Shown: positions 16,966 through 27,830, counted from the first letter of the stretch. The stretch is DNA of 64,000 nt from Marchantia polymorpha subsp. ruderalis (GCA_037833965.1 AP031357.1:13040001-13104000); one strand, 5' to 3'. Notes: generated from the sequence alone by a model not told the origin. Translations and numbers: made by a program.

Positions 16966-17369
16966 TTATTGTTATAGATTGGCAAAGGTGTAGAAGAGCG
17001 TCTTCGGCGGGGGATGCCTTCGGCGGTGCGCGGAAGACAATTTTGGACGGCGGATGTTGACGTGATCATAAATAAAGACTGTACAGGTGAGGCAGCGTGG
17101 GGCATGAAGTTGCACATGGGAGCCAGGCCGTTGCCCATCATCGCGGGCTGTGGGTGACTCGGCCCTTGAACGTTGGAGAGGAATTTTTGGCCTGGGGATA
17201 GAGATCGTGTGGTGTGCCATTGTGTGGAGACGCTGGTGGGATCGGTAGGAGGATAGAGTGTGGATGTGAGTGATTTTCGCAGGGAAGTGGTGAGGATTAG
17301 GAGGGGAGTGTGGAGAGTTCGAAGGAGGAGAAAGCAACCTCTCGTGGGTGGTGAGTGGTATCGTGGAGT

Positions 17370-17770
17370 GAAATTAGATTGGGATCTGAGATTGAGGTGC
17401 GACATCTGTGAGTGGGATCCGAGATTGAAGTGTAATCTGAGATTGAGATCTGAGATTGAAGTGTAATCTGTGAGTGGGAGCTGAAATCAGAGTGGAAAAT
17501 CTGAGATTGGGATCTGAGATTGAAGTGAAATCCGTGAATGGGATCTGAGATTGAAGTGTAATCTGTGAGTGGGAGCTGAGATCAGAGTGGAAGACCTGAG
17601 AATGGGAGCTGAGAGTGAAGCAAAATCTGAGACTGAAATCTGACAGTCGGGATTTGAAATTGAAACTGAAAAGGGAGAGTTGAATCTGAGAGAGGAACCT
17701 GGTGGAGTTTGAAGGTGGAGCTGAGAAATCGACACTGAAATCTGAGTAGGAATTGGGAGTGGAACTCGGA
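17370..17770. repeat. Degenerate purine-rich tandem tract (CTGAGATTGAAGTG-type)
   Basis: Short words such as ATCTGAGATTG, GAAGTGTAATC and GAGTGGGAGCTGA recur. A higher-order period of about 95 bp is visible between 17456 and 17551. The long minus-strand open frame across it is explained by the biased repeat composition. Confidence 0.75.
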
Positions 17771-19272
17771 GCTAGGATAGACCACAGCGGCTGGGGTATT
17801 GAGAAAGTCACCCAGAGTTGGGGTAGATCTTTATGTAACAAAGAGCTTGTCTGCTGCTCTTGTGGAGATAGCAGACAGCAAGTTATTATTTTCAGTTCTA
17901 GATAATTTGTCTGTGAAAGAGCAAATGTTTATGATCTCATTGTCTTGAATACACTTTGACCACATGGTCGAAATCAGAGAAGTTAGATTATGAGAGCTCG
18001 AACCCCCACCTGGACTACAAACGCTGAAGGGTGGAGAGTTTAGGCTCACACTGTGGGATGACACTTTCAATTCGTTAATCTTGAATTGGTCGAATGGGAC
18101 GGCCTACATCAAAAATTTGAGGCTTGACGATTTTGTTTCAGGAGAGGCATCTTGTAATAGTGATGCGAAGACAGAATTTGTGACACGTTGCTCATACAAA
18201 GGTGGAGGAGCTAGGCACCGTTGGGAATCGTATACAATGTACTCTTGCAAATATGATACTCAAAAAAGGGGCAAGAAGAGTGTGCTTAGCTCAAATTTTA
18301 TTCAAGATCCATCAACAAAGTCAAAATTTGGTCCAGGCAACAGGAACAGATTAGATCATGATTCTCACCACAAGGGCTGTAAGTGCATGTTTAGTGCCAT
18401 TGAACTGCTGTCTAATGATCACATTCCACCAAGGACCACGAAGTTGCTATACAAGCATAGAAGACACGTAAATGCTGCAGGTGTAGCTTGTCATGGCACA
18501 GCGTGTCCGGATAGTGTTGGCTTGCCATCTCAGATGGCGCACAATTTATCCTCTTAGTGCAGGTAACGGCATATTTGTAATATTTTCAATGCATTTGTTT
18601 ATCGTTCACTGTTAATCGCCTATCATATTTGTAATATGTACAATAAGTTTGTTGTTATTACAGTTTGTAAAACTTTGACGCCAAGTAAGCACATTGTCTA
18701 ATATTTTCTACGTTCTTTCGCCAGGAAGTGAGTTGAATGCGAGTTTAGAAGAGGTTTAACTCCTCCACAAATTCTTATGCGTGCTGCAAAAGCACTGTTT
18801 GAAAATCATCAGAGCTTAGACTATGTGCAAGGGATCACAATTAGAGATCATTATATCAGATCTGCTGATGTGTATAATATCAAATTGGAACTCGACAAAA
18901 AAACTTGGAGAAGTCATATGGATGTTATATTTGAAAACGAATTCATCTCAAGTTGTTCTATATCAGGCACAAAGAAATGATCCATTTAAACCATTGAGGC
19001 TTGCTGTTACAAGACACTTGCTCATAATCGATTGCTAAAACATGAAAATGGAGGTTGTGTTGCTATAGATGGAACACATGGCACACATAAGTATAAGGTA
19101 ATATTCTACTTGTCCATTCTGATGTTTTTATCATCAGACTTCCATGATTATGTATATTCTACCTCACAATTTAAAATATCTGCAAGATACTTGAAAAAAT
19201 GACGGTTTGGAGCTTTAACATGTCTAGTAAGACGTTATTGAACTTCTCAATGTGTGAGTTATATGTTGTTTC

Positions 19273-19298
19273 TATTACCATTACCATTACCATTATAT
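19273..19298. repeat. (ATTACC)n short tandem repeat in MULE intron
   Basis: Four near-perfect hexamers lie within the intron between the two transposase core exons. Confidence 0.8.
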
Positions 19299-19799
19299 AC
19301 CTTGATCAGGTCTAGCTTATCAATACATAAAAATAGCGAATACTTCAATTTTATCAAGTTTAGTTCAATATCAATGAAGATGAGTACTTATTAGACGACT
19401 GCTAGTAGCAAACTCGTACGTTTTTTATTTTTTTGCGATGTAGTATCCACCGTACACCCTTATGGTGTTCGACGAATATGAACATGGACATACTACTATT
19501 TTTGGATTCCTCAAAAGAGAAGAAACACAAGATCTGTTAACATCCCTGAAAGAATGCACTAATGCTTCATGACGAATTGTGCTAACAATAAGAGACTTGC
19601 CCTAGACATTGTTTTTCCACATATCTCAGTATTTCTTTGCATATATCATGTTCAAAAAGCATGGACACTGTAATAATCCACCAAAGGCTAAAACTGCAGT
19701 ATGGTGGTAAAAAGATCGAACCCACAGGGACAGAGGCAACACACAGAGTAAAAGTGTCACGTTTAACAGACTTTTGTAGAGTTTGAATTCTCAGGCGAC

Positions 19800-19925
19800 T
19801 GTCACTTCTAGAAATACTGCAGTGCTCGACTCGAAGGCTCGACTCGGAGGAGGATACTCGACTCGGAGGATGCTCGGAGGATGCACAGTACAGCGTAGTC
19901 ACTCAACACACACACACACACCTAA
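19800..19925. repeat. Short GACTCGGAGGATGCTCG-type repeats and (CA)n in insertion 2
   Basis: Repeated GACTCGGAGGA words at about 19830-19885 are followed by a CA dinucleotide run at about 19905-19922, in the left part of the insertion. Confidence 0.7.
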
Positions 19926-20625
19926 AACTGGCAAAAACACAACTCGGAGGTCGGTCAGGACCTCCGCTTCGGATTTCAGGGGGAAAATGTTTCACAAGTT
20001 CACTTAGAGACTCTGCAGGTAGTGACTCCCACTCCGGCTTTTACTGCCCTTCCGCCAAGAACTAGCGTAGGGAACCCGGACTGGACTTCCCACTTCGGAA
20101 CGAAGCCCCTTCATACGCCGTGGACGTCACCCTCGACTCACACCAAACGCAGGGGGTACAGGCCCGACTGAGAACTTAACTCAGACACAATCCAGTAACA
20201 CACACACACAACCTGAATTGCAAACCAAGGCTTACACGAAGTAATAAAACTTCACTTTGGCATTCAGGGGAAACTTCCCGTAGGAGTACAATCAGGATAT
20301 GTCACTCGAAGGAGTAAGGGGGAACTGTTCAAGTCTCTAACTCGCAGCCGGCTCTTAGCATCAGAAATCACCCGCAGGTGCAGATCCGCACTACTCAAGT
20401 CTCTAACTGGGTACTAGCTCTGAACATTCAGCCGAAGGCTTTCAACTACAACATACGGTAACTTCGCTATGCTGCAGCTTCTCTACGTGGTGCCAGGACC
20501 AAAAATGCACAAACATGCCAAGAAAGTGAGTTCTTGATCTGCACTTCCGAAACTGGAAGAGTCCCAAGGCAAAACGCCTTGATCTACTTTATACCCTCTA
20601 CGGTCCTAACTAACACTACACTATC

Positions 20626-23476
20626 CTATCTACTACTCGCAACACCTGCACGAAACCAAACTACGCTACTGCACTCTGCAGATCCGGTGCTGCGCCTCCT
20701 GCGCGCCGGACTGCCTCGCTCTCTATCTCTACCTTGCCAATCTTCCGACCGGCTCTGCAACCCCAGACGCCTGAGGGCTGCAGTCACTTCCGACTCCAAG
20801 TGCGCCATAGTGTCGCGCGCACCCGACAAGAAGGATTCTAATTTCCTTGCTACTCGCCGCCGACTCCGACTGTCACCCTCCGTCAATGCCGCCGCCCGAA
20901 GCTCAAACTCCCTAAGTGTGATCTTCTCTTGAGCTGCCACCTCCCAATGGGCGTATCCTTTTAGACAGTGAGTCACCCGCGTCGCCAACTCTTCTCGCGT
21001 CCGGCAGCTGCCTTCCACCTCTGCTAGCTGCATTTCCGCATCTGCGCGCTGCGCCCTCAAATCCGCGCACTCGGATTGCAAGTTGCGCAACAATTCCTCA
21101 TCCTCCGTGCGTGTACTTTGACTTTCTTCTAAGGCGCGCTTCTGGCGCGCAAGCTCTTCTGCTAAGATGCAGTTTTGTCTCCGCTCTTCCTGCAATTCCG
21201 ACTCGATCTTTGCTCGCATTAGCTCGGCATCCGCCTGGTTTTTCGTCGCCGCATCCTCCCTCTGCTGTTGCAAGGTTTGGTATAGCTTCTGCGTGACCGC
21301 CAGGTGCTGTCGGAGGGTAGCGTTCCTATCCTGCAATGTTTGGCACCTAGAGGCCCAAGTGGCCACCTTGCTCCTCGTCCTGCGCTTGACAGTCTCCACG
21401 TAAGACTACGGTTTTCCGGTACCCGAGTACTTGGATGTCTTGCGATCCAGATATCGCAGGAGTGGGAGTACTTGCTCGCACAACACCCCTGTTGGCGTTT
21501 TCTGCACAGAGTCCGCTTCCTGCTCTTCCGAACTTGTCTCATCCTCCGTTTCGAGGATTTCAGTCGCCACCGAATCCCTTGGCGACTCCCTGGAACTGTG
21601 GCGCGCAGCAGCTTCCGCTGCGACTGCCGCTCCACTCCCTGCTAAAATATCCAAGGCAGTGGGGGATCCCACTGCTTGAGCCCATGTTCCGGCTCGATCT
21701 TCGGTTTTCGAAGGGGTCGACGCCGCAGTGACTTTTGTCACCTTTGCACCGCCCGCTTCTGCTGCCTGCCCTTCCGGCGCGATCTGCGCGGAAGGTGTCT
21801 TCGCTGGAGGTGCGTCCGCCGAAGGCATCCGCACACTGGTCGCCGGCCCTGTCCGTCTCGCAGTCAGCGAATCTGGCCGACTCTCTGTTGACCGACTCGC
21901 AGTCGGTCGACTAGCAGTTGTCCGACTGGCAGTCGGATCCACCCTGCGCGTCTTCACTCCACTTGGCCTGCTTGCTGGCGGCGTTTTCCCAGAAGTGCCT
22001 TCCGTCGAAGACGACCCTCTGAGGGTTGTTGGCTCGTTAGCCAAACTCCTTTCTGCTTCCGGCCTGCTGTCCGGTTCAACGCGCCTCAGTCGGCCTTCCT
22101 TCCGTTTGTCGACCTTCAGTCGCCCGACTCGTAGTCGGCCGACTGTCAGTCCGTCTGTCTTCTTCCGAAGGCATTGGTGCCTTCTGCGCAGAGGTATTTG
22201 CCGACTTCCCCAGAATCTGCGCGATTATCTCTTCCTGCGTGGGCAGGATACTCCGCCGGACCGGAGTACGCCCGGTCTCCTCAGTACTAGTTGGCACTTT
22301 GCGTGCCCTCTGTTTCGGTCGGCTGTGAGGCTCGTTGGTTGGCCGACTACGAGTCGGCGCAGCTGGCACTTTCGGCTGCCTGTCCTCAGGTCTCTCATCT
22401 CATTTCCGCTTTCGCGGAGCGCGCTCACTTCGACGTTCTTCTGCTGCTCTTGCTGGGGGCCGGAGCCGGAGGCGGACTGGCAGGTGCCTCGTCCGGATCC
22501 GTGTCTACTTCGGCCTCCCGCGAGTATCTACCTGGATAGCTCCGGGTCAGCAGCGGAAACCGTGTCCGCTCTGAATTTGTCAAACATCCCATCGCCCGAT
22601 AAAACACAATCAGGTAAGGCGAAAGATGATTGAGGGTTCCTCCTCTCTCTTCTTGCGCATGTTGGCGCGTCACCTTCCACAGGAGCCGTGCCCAATGAAC
22701 TGGAGCTCCTGACAACACTAGCTCCACAAATCCTACTTGCCAACCATGCATGTAAGCGGTCTTGGTCGGCTGCAATATCTGCAGCAATGCAGTCGCGACA
22801 TTTCTCCGCAATCGATCTTTGTAATCCCGTGTCCGGAAACCGTTCTTGGGATGCCTGGCAACTTTGAAAAGCTCATTGTAGAAGATTCTTCCTCCTTGGA
22901 CACCTTCACGCTATCGGCCTCGAAGAGGAGAAACCCTTCCTCGCCGGCACACCTGCCCCACACCTACGCCCAGTCACAAATGTCCCACCTCTCTGGATGT
23001 GGACGGAATCCGCGTGAGGGCTTGTGTCTCTCCTGCAGATACTCGCGCACCATCTCCGGACATGTCCAGTTCCATCCCCACAGGAGGAAATCGAGCTTCA
23101 GCCCTGTTAGCACATCTTGGAATGCGCGCAGACCGATCTGCGGCACTCTGAGTGGAGACACTCGCAGCTGGGGGACCTTCGACATTGCGTTTCCTGCACA
23201 CACAGACGTTCTCCCTTCCGCTCGCTCTCTCACAATCGCCGCTGCGCGTCGGCCGCTCCAGCACTGACTGCAATCACTCTCTCTTCTTGCGCGCTCAAGT
23301 TCGCTACTCGCAAGTTCTCTGCAAGGTCTGTCAAGATCCTTGCGCAACTCGTCTCCGCACTCTCTCCTCTCACTGCAGGTCTCTCCGTCCTTGCGCGTAA
23401 TCTTGGAAGCTGGAAATCGCAAAATCAAGAATGAGAGAATGAGACTGGAGAGCAGTCTTTTCTTCTCCGAATTCAA
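20626..23476 (-). pseudogene. Broken transposon-associated gene: plant-mobile-domain-like region, low-complexity linker, coiled-coil tail
   Basis: Read on the minus strand. Block I (23476 to ~22890) contains SRGFRPHPERWDICDWA, an in-frame TAG at 22964-22966, then WGRCAGEEGFLLFEADSVKV. After a frameshift, block II (~22890-22425) has HPKNGFRTRDYKDRLRRNVA, GWQVGFVELVLSGAPVHWA and LNHLSPYLIVFYRAMG. Block III (22369-22076) and the start of block IV are a Ser/Thr/Arg/Pro-rich linker with SRPT-type repeats. Block IV (22044-20626) runs through CEQVLPLLRYLDRK, hits an in-frame TAG at 21406-21408, and continues as SYVETVKRRTRSKV into about 200 residues of predicted coiled coil (QTLQDRNATLRQHL and following). 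From memory this resembles the many transposon-related proteins predicted in Marchantia. The biochemical role is unknown. At least two stops and three frame changes make it non-functional as one protein. Confidence 0.75.
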
Positions 23477-23984
23477 GATCGTCCAACGTTCTTACGGGTT
23501 ACAATTACGCAGCCGGCTATACGGCCTAACGGTTCGCCCTCGCATGCTCGAATTCACGTCTCCGCACTGTGCGCATTCGCATGCGTGAATGTTGAATTCT
23601 TCCGCCGCCACCGTCTTCCGGACTCGAGTTCGCCGCAGTGTATGCGTCGGCTATGTTGGCGTATTCCTTCTCCGTCGGCGCCTCGCTGGAGGCGCACATC
23701 AAGTCGCCGCGAATTACGCCGGCGCGTATTCGTACCACTTGTTTTGTCCGTTCTGCCCCGTCTATTGCTGACGGCGCATATCCGCCGGCGCAAATCATGC
23801 CAGCGCATCCGCCTATCCGCGCCACGTCGGAGTCGTACATCCGGCCGGCGCTTTTCTTCCGTTGCGCAGCCGCCAAAGGCGCTTCCGCCTCTGAGTTGAT
23901 TTCCTCCCATGAGCGCGTGATTCCGCCGAAGGCGCATCGCCGAAGGCGTACGGGAGTCCTTTCCGACTGTGAACCCTAGCGCGA

Positions 23985-24125
23985 ACGGCGCATGTCCGAC
24001 TACGAGTTTTCCGATGCTCATAACTTCTTCGTCCCTGATCCATCTCCGACGCTCTTGGGCTCGTTAGGACGAGCGTCCCGAGCTCTTTTCATTGCAACTT
24101 CAACCAACTGGAACTACCGTGTATT
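23985..24125 (-). repeat. Single copy of the insertion-1 repeat unit, inverted, inside insertion 2
   Basis: On the minus strand the segment reads AAAAGAGCTCGGGACGCTCG, then TCCTAACGAGCCCAAGAGCG, and ends with AGTTATGAGCATCGG, followed by GCGCCTTCGGCGG spacers. This is the order of parts seen in the four copies at 16.0-16.97 kb. The 5' arm of the hairpin is degraded here. Confidence 0.65.
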
Positions 24126-25451
24126 CTGATCGTTATGAAGGTTTCCCTTTCCGCGCTAGCAGCGCATCGCAGAAGGCGCACTCATGGTCGGAAGCCTTCA
24201 GAGGTCCGTGCCGTTCTTCTGACGTCTTTAGCAAAATCTCCTCCGGAGGTGTCTGCGCCGGAAGCGTAGCTTCCTTAAACGCTGGAAGCGCGTGAGTAGA
24301 GACACCTCAGACAAGGAGCTTTTGCCGAAGGCACCGAAGACATTTGGTACATCCGACTTCGCGATTCTTCGTGACCTCGTGACGATCTCATCAATCCACT
24401 CTATTTAACGTACCCTTTTCTAACTACAGACACTGCTTCGGTACTTGTTTTCTAAAATTGTTTAAATTCTGCAAAAAAACAAAAAGTGTGTTACCACAGA
24501 CACAGAAAATGATTGAGGTTGTGAGTGATCATGAAAAGAGAGCTATTATGAATGCTGCATTAGAAAACCTGTGCTTTGAAAGCACATTGAATGCTGATGG
24601 AGAAGAATTTGATGTGGAAAGGTCTCCTGTGATGAAGCTTCTGTTGTTTTACAAAAATTTCAACTCTCTAAGCCACAATTTGTGAAGTACTTCCAAACAG
24701 AATGGGAACCTTGTATGGGTAAGTGTAAGTTTGTAACATGTGCATCCTATATGGAGTTATTACATTTTGGAAGTCGTAATTTGCTTAATGATCTTCCACA
24801 AGTACATCTTATTTACTATTTTTGAATTTAGGTCAGTGGATTCGTGATGAACGTAGAAAATTCACTTCTACCTCTTCAAATGTTCCACAAGTAACTTTAA
24901 TCGTCTTCTGAATGAGTTTGTATGATTCTACTCTTTAAGCTGACTTTGATCACAAAGACAGTGCAGAATCATCGACTCGAGGAGATTTATTTACTGGATA
25001 TCCTACAGCACGCAAGTGATTAAAACAAAATAACTCAGAGCTCGATAGCCAACCATGCCAGACAATTCTGTTATGCGTTGAAAACTTTGTTCACTGCTTA
25101 TATGTTAAGCATGAAATTCTCTCCTCTCGGTTCCTTTGCCATTTTATAGCAAGGGTTGGTCCATAATGGAAAACAAAAGGCATTTTGTTAAAACCTCTGT
25201 GGGTATTAGAGCTTACATGTTCATTGGCACAAATATTTAGATTTATCATGTTCAGAAAATAAAGCTTCATCCATGCATTGGGTTCTTACTACATCTATTG
25301 CTCGGAAACATTTTCAAGGTGGCCGACACAGTTTCAAGCATGGGTTGATTAGTTACATTGTGAGTAACAATGGTGTTCAGTATGACGTCGACCAGGTTGT
25401 GAGAATAGGGATTCCAATGGATGCCAAGATGTTCTTATAGTCCATCGCTAA

Positions 25452-25477
25452 ATCGCTCCGCGAGAAAGCGGAGCGAT
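25452..25477. repeat. Perfect 10-bp hairpin just after the MULE stop
   Basis: ATCGCTCCGC (25452-25461) and GCGGAGCGAT (25468-25477) flank a 6-nt GAGAAA loop, 12 bp after the transposase TAG. It could be part of a terminal inverted repeat or a 3'-end structure; which one cannot be decided here. Confidence 0.85.
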
Positions 25478-25489
25478 CTAGTTCAATGA

Positions 25490-25625
25490 CTGAGTTTCAT
25501 CCTCAGCGAATCAGGAAGCTGCCCGCACATCCTTCCATCGAGTTCAATGACTTCGATGCTCCATCGGAAAAACTGAGTTTCATCCTCAGCAAATCAGGAA
25601 GCTGCCCGCACATTCTTCCATCTTG
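25490..25625. repeat. 83-bp direct duplication
   Basis: A segment starting CTGAGTTTCATCCTCAGC occurs at 25490 and again at 25573. About 50 bp are nearly identical, including GGAAGCTGCCCGCACAT. No function is seen. Confidence 0.85.
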
Positions 25626-26370
25626 GTTCGGAAAGATAAGACTCGCTGCGAAAAGAAGAACTTCCTGGGTCTATGAAGAAGTTTGTGCAGCTAAACCCGT
25701 CCTAGCACTGGGAGCCTCGGACGATCCCCAAAAGAGGAGGCAAGGTAGCAGGAGTCATACACGTCCTCTATCAAGCTCCCTCTTGCTGGAGTTTAACACG
25801 TGGCATGATGGCATGCACGTGTCTCATCGGTTCCAGCCACCACTCCCTCGAGGCTGCACGCCTGGAATTCGCGTTCCTGCCACTTGAACTGAGGTCAACC
25901 GCGGTTGTCCCCACACCGTGGTCACATTACCATCTACGGGCGACCCTCCACCACGTTCAGTCGGACCACAGTCTTCGTGAAGAGGAGCATTCCCATCTCG
26001 TCCTATTTGCGAGCACCCAATTCTATGGCTCTTTTGGCAGATTGCGCTGCTGTGTATCATGGCAATCTTCGGCATCGCCGTTTGGGGCACAATCGGCCAC
26101 GATTGTGATTGTGACCAACGACATGTGTCAACAGAGTTTGGCTAGCGGGTTGCCCGAGTCAGTTGGGCGGAATTTTGCCGGCTGCTAATGCTGTCCGCCC
26201 TGCAAGCAAGGCATGCCTGCCTTTCCCGAACATTTAATCACGACGACTATCGGCTTCTCGGAGTTGGTTCGTTATGGATTGTAGGGGATTGCCTCGTGTT
26301 CGCAGGGGATTATTCCAATTGTGTATAACTCGCGACGAAAAATGAGACTCCTCGATATATTCGAAGTTCG
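25626..26370. other. Non-coding stretch between MULE and Copia relic
   Basis: Open frames at 25.5-26.2 kb on both strands have no recognised domain. This may be decayed upstream sequence of the Copia element, but no gag or protease motif is readable. Confidence 0.35.
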
Positions 26371-26805
26371 ATGAGCATGGGGACGAACAATGGTGGTGAA
26401 TACGTCGAGGCATTCGATGCGGCGTACCTTCAGAATCCATGCACGCCTGACGTACATCTCACGCTCTACACATTCGAAGGGTACATTGTTGGCCGCAAGT
26501 CTTCTGTGTGTCATCTAAGGGCTTTTGGAAGTACATTGCAATATCCTTGATGAGTCTCGAAGGAATATGGACTGTAAGTGGCACAAGCGCATTTCTCTGG
26601 GCTGGTCCACCTCGCCAGAAGGTCGATCAAGTGCAGCTTACAATCTAATGAGCATGTTGTCGACGCTTAGGAAGATGTTCCAGGGTGTCTTCTGCCGCCA
26701 CCACCCGGTCAGAGTTACCGTTGGTGTTCCTTTGCCTTTTCTGAATCCTTCTATGATACTGAGGAAGATGGTGACCATAAATTTTGAGACGGTTGAAGCA
26801 TGAGA
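26371..26805 (+). pseudogene. Copia-type retrotransposon pol relic (integrase)
   Basis: The frame from 26371 reads GTNNGGEYVEAFDA, matching the Copia integrase DNGGEY motif with its Asp changed to Asn. It then jumps directly to AYLQNPCTP, so about 50 residues between the two are missing. GRKSSVCHLRAFGS at about 26491 ends in a TGA. One frame over, from 26549, DESRRNMDCKWHKRISLGW matches the region just downstream in Copia integrases. The relic fades out by 26.8 kb. A point change in the catalytic motif, a deletion, a frameshift and a stop make it dead. No LTR was found next to it. Confidence 0.7.
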
Positions 26806-26809
26806 AGAA

Positions 26810-27830
26810 ACTAATATGCATGCTTTTTCTTCCTTTCGGAACGGAAAAAAACCTTGAAAATAAACTAAGCATTAAATTTGTCACTATGTATTTCACAATA
26901 ATATCATACTGAAATATCTATCACAATATATGTTTATATAATTCAAATCAAATCATATTAAAATAACATATTTTTTATTTTATAAATATAAAACATGTCA
27001 AATAAAATGAATGATAGAATAAAATAGACAAATTGATATAATCTTCTCATAGTGAGTTTACCAGACTTTTAGAATTAACATCCATGCTTATAAATGATTA
27101 AACAGCAAAAATTAGATCACTCTCCGTGTGGTTGAAAATTTGGAAACATTATTGACAACTAGTAGTATACCCTAAACTCTATAATACATCCGCACCATGT
27201 AGATCGAATTGGTCTAAACACAACATCAGTATGTGATGTTACAAATCATAATTGAGCTTCTATTTATAACCATAGCAAGTGTTTTTCCATAGATCAATGG
27301 AAATCTGTTATGTAATATCTACTATTTAATGGAGTGCAGAAAATTATACTTATCTAGTTGGTAATGTAGGAGCTTGTCTACCATTTCATGAGCATATAAA
27401 AATTAGCTTTGATTATTGCATGAAGATTCAATTTTGCATTCTCTACATATGATATTAATTGATTATTGTTTCACATCAAATCTTCAACCAAAACAATAAG
27501 TAATTGAAACACGAGGTATATCTCATTGCTATGAAATTCTCTAAGTCTTGACTTATGTTAGTTAAAGTAGTTATGACTAGTTAAATTAAATTATTTGATT
27601 TTAATCAATTAATTGAGGAAACTTCTTGTGATACTATTAAAAATTCTAGTAAAACGAGTTTGTGTTATCGAATATATCACTTCATTGAGGTGAATCGCAT
27701 ACTTAAATAAAATCTCTTGAAAATATGTAGGACAACAATTTCATATCAGAGATTGAATGTAATATACATAATTTACATGTAACTAACCACTGAACGTGCA
27801 TATGTGTTCCTACATACCACTCAGATCCAA
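26810..27830. other. AT-rich block without recognised gene
   Basis: AT-rich, no long open frame, and composition like the blocks at 13.1-15.1 and 43-47 kb. Nothing identifiable. Confidence 0.5.

Larger units (their letters stand above)
15783..18050. mobile_element. 2.27-kb solo-LTR-like insertion 1 (TG...CA, TSD CTGTG)
   Basis: The element starts TGTGAGCAC and ends GGCTCACA. It is flanked by the perfect 5-bp duplication CTGTG at 15778-15782 and 18051-18055. TG...CA ends plus a 5-bp duplication are the hallmark of LTR retrotransposons. No gag-pol and no second LTR are present, so this is either a solo LTR or a non-autonomous element. It interrupts the first MULE exon. Inside are a terminal hairpin, four hairpin-bearing repeat units separated by CCTTCGGCGG-rich spacers, and a degenerate purine-rich repeat tract. 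Confidence 0.7.
19669..24498. mobile_element. 4.83-kb solo-LTR-like insertion 2 (TG...CA, TSD GACAC) carrying an antisense gene
   Basis: It starts TGTAATAATCC and ends GTTACCACA. It is flanked by the perfect 5-bp duplication GACAC at 19664-19668 and 24499-24503. Removing the element and one duplication joins HVQKAWT directly to QKMIEVV in frame, which fixes both borders. The left end has AAGATCGAACCCACAGGGAC, a phrase I associate with the 5' ends of long plant LTRs. I see no internal copy of either end, so a single very long LTR (solo) or a non-autonomous element fits best. Much of it is GC-rich. It holds a degenerate minus-strand gene (20626-23476) and one copy of the GTTATGAGC/CTAACGAGCCC repeat unit of insertion 1. 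Confidence 0.72.
15664..25440 (+). pseudogene. MULE (Mutator-like) transposase, decayed and split by two insertions
   Basis: Host pieces lie at about 15664-15782, 18051-19668 and 24499-25440. The N-terminal part (18051-18557) has His/Cys-rich stretches such as HDSHHKGCKCMF. The catalytic core shows AIDGTHGTHKYK, with the first catalytic Asp, ending at 19097. A 346-bp intron follows, then YPPYTLMVFDEYEHGHTT from 19444 and, after a frameshift, FPHISVFLCIYHVQKAW just before the second insertion. These match the DDE core of MULE transposases (D-x-T-H-G-T, the FDEHxxG-type strand and the CxxHVxxxW motif). Past the insertion the frame resumes with TQKMIEVVSDHEKRAI, then KPQFVKYFQTEWEPCM. The last exon, about 25262-25440, ends in TAG. 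There are several frameshifts and early stops, so no functional enzyme is expected. I did not locate terminal inverted repeats. Confidence 0.8.

Noticed and set aside
17374..17841. 155-codon Ser/Phe-rich open frame (-)
   Set aside because: It follows the tandem purine-rich tract; the peptide is a read-through of the repeat.
21728..22633. 301-codon open frame on the plus strand
   Set aside because: It is the antisense shadow of the transposon-associated gene. The minus strand carries the recognisable domain, linker and coiled coil.
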